Of a DNA stretch of 17,958 nucleotides, positions 14,599 to 17,958 are shown in pieces. Source of the stretch: CAZBWP01 sp964630265 (GTDB lineage Bacteria > Pseudomonadota > Alphaproteobacteria > Rhodospirillales > Defluviicoccaceae); the NCBI GenBank assembly GCA_964630265.1, contig CAZVRW010000069.1, positions 1-17,958 of the forward strand, in the 5' to 3' direction. How positions within the stretch are numbered: position 1 is the first letter of the stretch; every line of letters begins with the position of its first letter. The notes under the pieces were generated by a model. The model did no database searches. It worked only from the letters and a program-made list of their open reading frames with translations, and was not told the origin of the DNA. A program made the translations under genes and the position numbers.

Positions 14599-17500
14599 TC
14601 AGTCGCTTCCCTCGCCGTCCCTGTCCTTCACCGCGAGCAGCCACGCGATGTTGGCGTTCGCCGGGCTGTCGCTCTCGGGGTCGCCGAAAATATAGAAGTT
14701 GACGATCTCGCCCGGCGGCAGCTTGAACACCAGAAACCCGATGGTGACGTTGGCGAAGCTCAGCACGTAGAGCGGCTGCTTCTTGCCGTCGGTCTTCCGC
14801 TTTCGCTCCACACGGTCGAGATTGATGCTGCCGAAGTTGGTGCGCAGCACGCCCTGCAGGTTGAACCCGCCGACCCCCGGAACCGGCAGCGGCAGGTCGA
14901 GGAACAGGCCGACGCCGTCGTCACCGGGGCTCGTCTCCCGGGGGCCCCAGCCGAGGTAGAGGTTGGCGGTGAACGCGATGCGGGTCGAGGCCAGCTTGCC
15001 GAAGTCGCCGAGCGGCAGGGTATACTGCAGCACGTAGCGGGGTGCGTCGGTGAGCGCGTCGTCGAGTGCGGCGCTGAAGATCGGCCTGGCCTTGAGCGCG
15101 TCGGCCGTCAGCCCCGCGTCGGGTGTCTCGACGTTCGAGCGGAACGCGGACAGCGAGAGCGGCATGTTGGCCTGGATGCTGCCGGCGCGCGGCCCGGCTG
15201 CGCGATCGGAGTCGGCGCGCACGTCGGCGAGGCTGAAGGCGATGGTCCGGTCGTCGACACCGCCGTCGGTTCGCAAGGCGAAGCGGACGTCGATGTTCAT
15301 GCCGGCAACGGCGAGGGGATTATCGTCGCCATGGCCGAAGAGATCGATCCCATCGGCGGGGCGGTTGAAGCTCAGGCCGCCGGCGAGGCCGAAGCGGGCG
15401 CGGATCCGGGTGAGCGCCGTCGCGCCGCTGCCCTCTTGGGTCTGTTCGGTGACGCGGAAGGTGGCCGACGCGATGCGGATCTCCTGCAGGATGCGCCGGA
15501 CCGTTTCGCCGTCCGGTTGGCGCATGGTGAAGACGCTGGCCCCCGGTGCCACGAAGCTGAACTGCTTCTCGCCGTCGTGGTCGGCGTAGTAGCCGAAGAT
15601 CGGGATGACGTTGTCCTGCAGCGGCGCGCCGGACGCATGCATGATCGGCGCGCGCAGCCCGACGGCGCGGCCGAACAGCGTGTTTAGCAGCAGATGAATT
15701 TCACAAAAGAAGTCGGCGATCGCCGAGTTGGCGAAGACGATGTCGAGTTCGCGCACCAGGTAATCCTGCGCGGCGTCGGGATCGCTGAACGTCGGCGGCT
15801 TGGCGCCGAGCGGCGGATAGCGGATCAGGCCGAAGATGGCGCTTTCGGCGACATCGATGGCGAGCCCGGCGCGGCTGCCGCCCGTGCCGCCAATCGTGTC
15901 GCCCGTGCCGAACCTCACCTGGTTGGCGGCGACGCCCACGTGATGGGCGCGCAACGGCTCGGTCATATCGCCGCCGGTGCTGCCGCCCGTGCCGAACGTC
16001 ACCTGGTTGGCGGCGACGCCCATGTGATGGGCGCGCAACGGCTCGGTCATCCCGCCGCGCAGGGCCTGCAACTCCTCCGGCAGGCCGCCGCCGGGCACCG
16101 GGCAGTCGATGGCAAGGATCCCGGTCCAGTCGGCGTCCTGCACCACGGCGGCGAAGGGCGCGAGCCAGCGGGCGGTGCCGTGGTCGCTGCCGCCGTCGTC
16201 GCCGTCCTCGACCGCGCCGGTCCCCTTGACCGCGGCGAGGGCCTCCTGGATCACCGCCTGCAGGAGCGTTTGCACCGGATAGTCGCCGTTTGCCGCATCG
16301 TTGAAGTCCGCCGGTTGCGTCCAGCGGTCGACGTTGTCGACCAGGTCCTTGATCGACCGGCCGGTGACGTACTTGGCGATGAGCACCGAGCGGATCGGCG
16401 CGCCGGCGGCGGCCAAGTCGACGGTGATCTTGAAGATGTCCTCCGGCGCCCGGTCGGGTCGGCGTGATCCCGGCACCAGGAAGCTGTTCTGAAACTTGAT
16501 CTCCACGCCCGGCGTAGCATCGGTCGCCGCCGCTGCGGGGCCGATGTCGGCGTCGGCCGCGGGGCCAATGTTGGCGTTATGGGAGACCACCAGGAACAGG
16601 CTGTCGCTCATCAGCGCTTCGCCGAGGCGCGGATTGAGACCGTTGACGAAGGCGAGATCCTGGCGCTCCGCCGGCGTCGCCGTAGCGTCCTTGGACATGT
16701 CGCGGGCGATCAGCAGGCGCTGCCAGGCGAGCGTGTCGGCCGCGTAGCTGCCGACCAGACCCTGCGGCGTCAGACCCTGGCGCTGATCCGCCGTCGCTGC
16801 GCCGAGGGTGATCGTCCCCGAGCCGGGGGCCGCGCCAGCACCGGCGCCGGCAGCCCCGTTGCGCCCGGCGCGCGGTGGGGCCGCCAGAGGCGGCGGCGCA
16901 TCGGCGATGAAGCGGGGGCCGACGCGGTGTCCCTGGCTGTCCTGGATGGGGCTCACCGTGGCGTGCCGGACGGGCGCGATCACCGTGCGCTCGAAGCCCG
17001 CGAAGTCCAGCTTGTCGATCGCCTCGTTGAGCGGCAGCTTGGCGAATTCTTTCCGCCAGCCGCCCAGTCCGGAGACGTCACCGGTGCGGCTGATGCCGCC
17101 GAACGGGGCCACCGGAAACGCGCTGGATCCATCGCCGAGCGCCGACAGTTGCACGCCGTAGGCGCCGAGCAGCGCCAGGTCGGCGCGCGCGGGGTCGACC
17201 CGGTCCGACGTCACCGAGCCGTACGTCACGGAGGCGAGCGGCTGGGCGAAATAGCCGAAGGCGAAGCCGTCGGCGCCGCCATCCGCCGCCTGGCCGTCGG
17301 CCGCGACCATCGTCACCCAGGCGGTGCGGCAACCCGCCTCGATCAGCGTTGCCGCCAGTCCCGCCACGCCGGCCGTCCCTCGCGACCCGGTCGGCCGAGT
17401 GGGGGCGCTCGCCGGGTGGTTCGCCGCGAACCGCAGACGATCGCCCGGCCGGGCATTGAGGAATTCCGTGCCGTTGGCGCCGCAGAGAACGCGCACCGGC

Positions 17501-17958
17501 GTGCCGGCGCCGGCGGCATCCGCCTCCACCGTCCAGTCTCCGACCGGGCTGAGATAGTAGAGCTCGGGCGCAGCCGGCCCGTAGGTCGGCTCCAGGGCTT
17601 TCCGCAATTCCTTCGGCCAAGCGAGGCCGCGGCGAATCGGCTGGAACGTCCAGCCCGCGTCGGCGGTGGGATTGAGCCTGAGTCTGCGGCCGAGCACGCT
17701 GATCAGCGAGGTCGGATAGCCGCCATCCACCGCCCGGAGAGCGAAGCGGGTGCGCTCCGGATCGCAGGGCGCCGCCGGGTTGAGGCGCACGCGATGCGTC
17801 AAGCCAGCCTTTATGGCCCACAGGTCGAGCAGCGGATACCGGCGCTGGATGGGGGCGTCCGCCCCGCTGAAGTAGCGGATGTCACCGCCATAGGTGACCA
17901 TCCGCCCCGGATCGATCGTGACGTCGTAACAGAGCGCGCCGGTGTGCGGCCCTTCCAT
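14599..17958 (-). CDS. Large protein of unknown function (at least 1119 aa), first operon gene seen; start may lie off the right edge
   Basis: Function not recognised. The frame is open to the window edge; the last three bases happen to be an ATG, so the start may be there or further upstream. The N-terminal part has VTYGGDIRYFSG (about 21-32), LYYLSPVGDWTV and VLCGANGTEFLNARPGDRLRF (near 150-180), and FGYFAQPLASVTYG. Ala/Gly/Pro linkers follow (near 370-385 and 460-475). A 28-residue tandem duplication lies at 637-692, and FANSAIADFFCEIHLLLNTL near 740. The last 200 residues are beta-rich, with LQYTLPLGDFGKL, RIAFTANLYLGWGP and, close to the end, FLVFKLPPGEIVNFYIFGDP. That LPPGEIV motif matches the 157-aa protein. 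No transmembrane segment is seen. From memory the pieces resemble conserved giant hypothetical proteins of other bacteria; unverified. Confidence 0.88.
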   Translation of the reverse strand: MEGPHTGALCYDVTIDPGRMVTYGGDIRYFSGADAPIQRRYPLLDLWAIKAGLTHRVRLNPAAPCDPERTRFALRAVDGGYPTSLISVLGRRLRLNPTADAGWTFQPIRRGLAWPKELRKALEPTYGPAAPELYYLSPVGDWTVEADAAGAGTPVRVLCGANGTEFLNARPGDRLRFAANHPASAPTRPTGSRGTAGVAGLAATLIEAGCRTAWVTMVAADGQAADGGADGFAFGYFAQPLASVTYGSVTSDRVDPARADLALLGAYGVQLSALGDGSSAFPVAPFGGISRTGDVSGLGGWRKEFAKLPLNEAIDKLDFAGFERTVIAPVRHATVSPIQDSQGHRVGPRFIADAPPPLAAPPRAGRNGAAGAGAGAAPGSGTITLGAATADQRQGLTPQGLVGSYAADTLAWQRLLIARDMSKDATATPAERQDLAFVNGLNPRLGEALMSDSLFLVVSHNANIGPAADADIGPAAAATDATPGVEIKFQNSFLVPGSRRPDRAPEDIFKITVDLAAAGAPIRSVLIAKYVTGRSIKDLVDNVDRWTQPADFNDAANGDYPVQTLLQAVIQEALAAVKGTGAVEDGDDGGSDHGTARWLAPFAAVVQDADWTGILAIDCPVPGGGLPEELQALRGGMTEPLRAHHMGVAANQVTFGTGGSTGGDMTEPLRAHHVGVAANQVRFGTGDTIGGTGGSRAGLAIDVAESAIFGLIRYPPLGAKPPTFSDPDAAQDYLVRELDIVFANSAIADFFCEIHLLLNTLFGRAVGLRAPIMHASGAPLQDNVIPIFGYYADHDGEKQFSFVAPGASVFTMRQPDGETVRRILQEIRIASATFRVTEQTQEGSGATALTRIRARFGLAGGLSFNRPADGIDLFGHGDDNPLAVAGMNIDVRFALRTDGGVDDRTIAFSLADVRADSDRAAGPRAGSIQANMPLSLSAFRSNVETPDAGLTADALKARPIFSAALDDALTDAPRYVLQYTLPLGDFGKLASTRIAFTANLYLGWGPRETSPGDDGVGLFLDLPLPVPGVGGFNLQGVLRTNFGSINLDRVERKRKTDGKKQPLYVLSFANVTIGFLVFKLPPGEIVNFYIFGDPESDSPANANIAWLLAVKDRDGEGSD
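15901..16050 (-). repeat. 84-base in-frame tandem duplication inside the 1119-aa gene
   Basis: A 66-base stretch at 15901-15966 recurs at 15985-16050 with two mismatches; the period is 84 bases (28 codons). It encodes MTEPLRAHHMGVAANQVTFG and MTEPLRAHHVGVAANQVRFG, each followed by a Gly/Thr-rich spacer. Such near-identity at the DNA level points to a recent duplication. Confidence 0.9.
16535..16576 (-). repeat. 24-base-period repeat encoding a second short tandem repeat (I-G-P-A-A)
   Basis: GCGGGGCCGATGTCGGCG (16535-16552) recurs as GCGGGGCCAATGTTGGCG (16559-16576), 16 of 18 bases identical. The period is 24 bases, so the frame is kept. It encodes NIGPAADADIGPAAA in a linker of the 1119-aa protein. 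Confidence 0.75.

Noticed and set aside
14491..16467. Plus-strand frames (398 and 257 aa) opposite the 1119-aa gene
   Set aside because: They are shadows of the same kind; the apparent repeat in one is the DNA-level duplication of the minus-strand gene.
6327..17958. Phage-tail, contractile injection, toxin or CRISPR interpretation of the right-hand block
   Set aside because: I see no sheath, tube, baseplate, ATPase, nuclease or toxin motif and no repeat-spacer array; size and beta content alone do not justify such a label.

Overview
The window is GC-rich throughout and reads as a chromosomal segment of a proteobacterium. A Rhodospirillales-like alphaproteobacterium is my best guess, based on a PutA that begins without a ribbon-helix-helix domain, a UbiX, a DksA/TraR-type zinc-finger protein, RF3 and a tRNA-Ser with an encoded CCA. 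The sequence alone does not fix the genus.

Left part (1-6322): ordinary housekeeping genes. On the minus strand, the first 663 codons of putA (proline catabolism) run off the left edge. Divergent from it on the plus strand is ubiX (flavin prenyltransferase). Next come a tRNA-Ser(UGA) with a plausible promoter, then about 320 bases of non-coding DNA rich in short direct and inverted repeats. That stretch could be the scar of an integrated element. After it lie an alpha/beta hydrolase and a DksA/TraR-family zinc-finger protein 8 bases apart, and then prfC (peptide chain release factor 3), probably starting at TTG.

Right part (6327-17958): one leftward block of four genes, all of unknown function. 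In transcription order they are a protein of at least 1119 aa whose true start may lie past the right edge, a 91-aa protein, a 157-aa protein and a giant of about 2474 aa. The first two are separated by 1 base and the others by 62 and 34 bases, so they are almost certainly one operon. None shows a signal peptide, a clear transmembrane segment or a catalytic motif I recognise. The large proteins are rich in alternating hydrophobic/polar beta-type segments and Ala/Gly/Pro linkers. The small 157-aa protein and the C-terminus of the 1119-aa protein share an L-P-P-G-E-(I/V)-V motif, and several products have a similar beta-hairpin-like end, which suggests related modules. From memory, parts of the large proteins resemble giant conserved-hypothetical proteins of other bacteria, possibly DUF6603-like, but I could not test this. 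This block is the best candidate in the window for an undescribed multi-component system.

The block converges on prfC with only 4 bases between the two stop codons. The putA reading frame on the minus strand is genuine, although several long frames lie open on the opposite strand. Long plus-strand frames opposite the right-hand block are GC-driven shadows.
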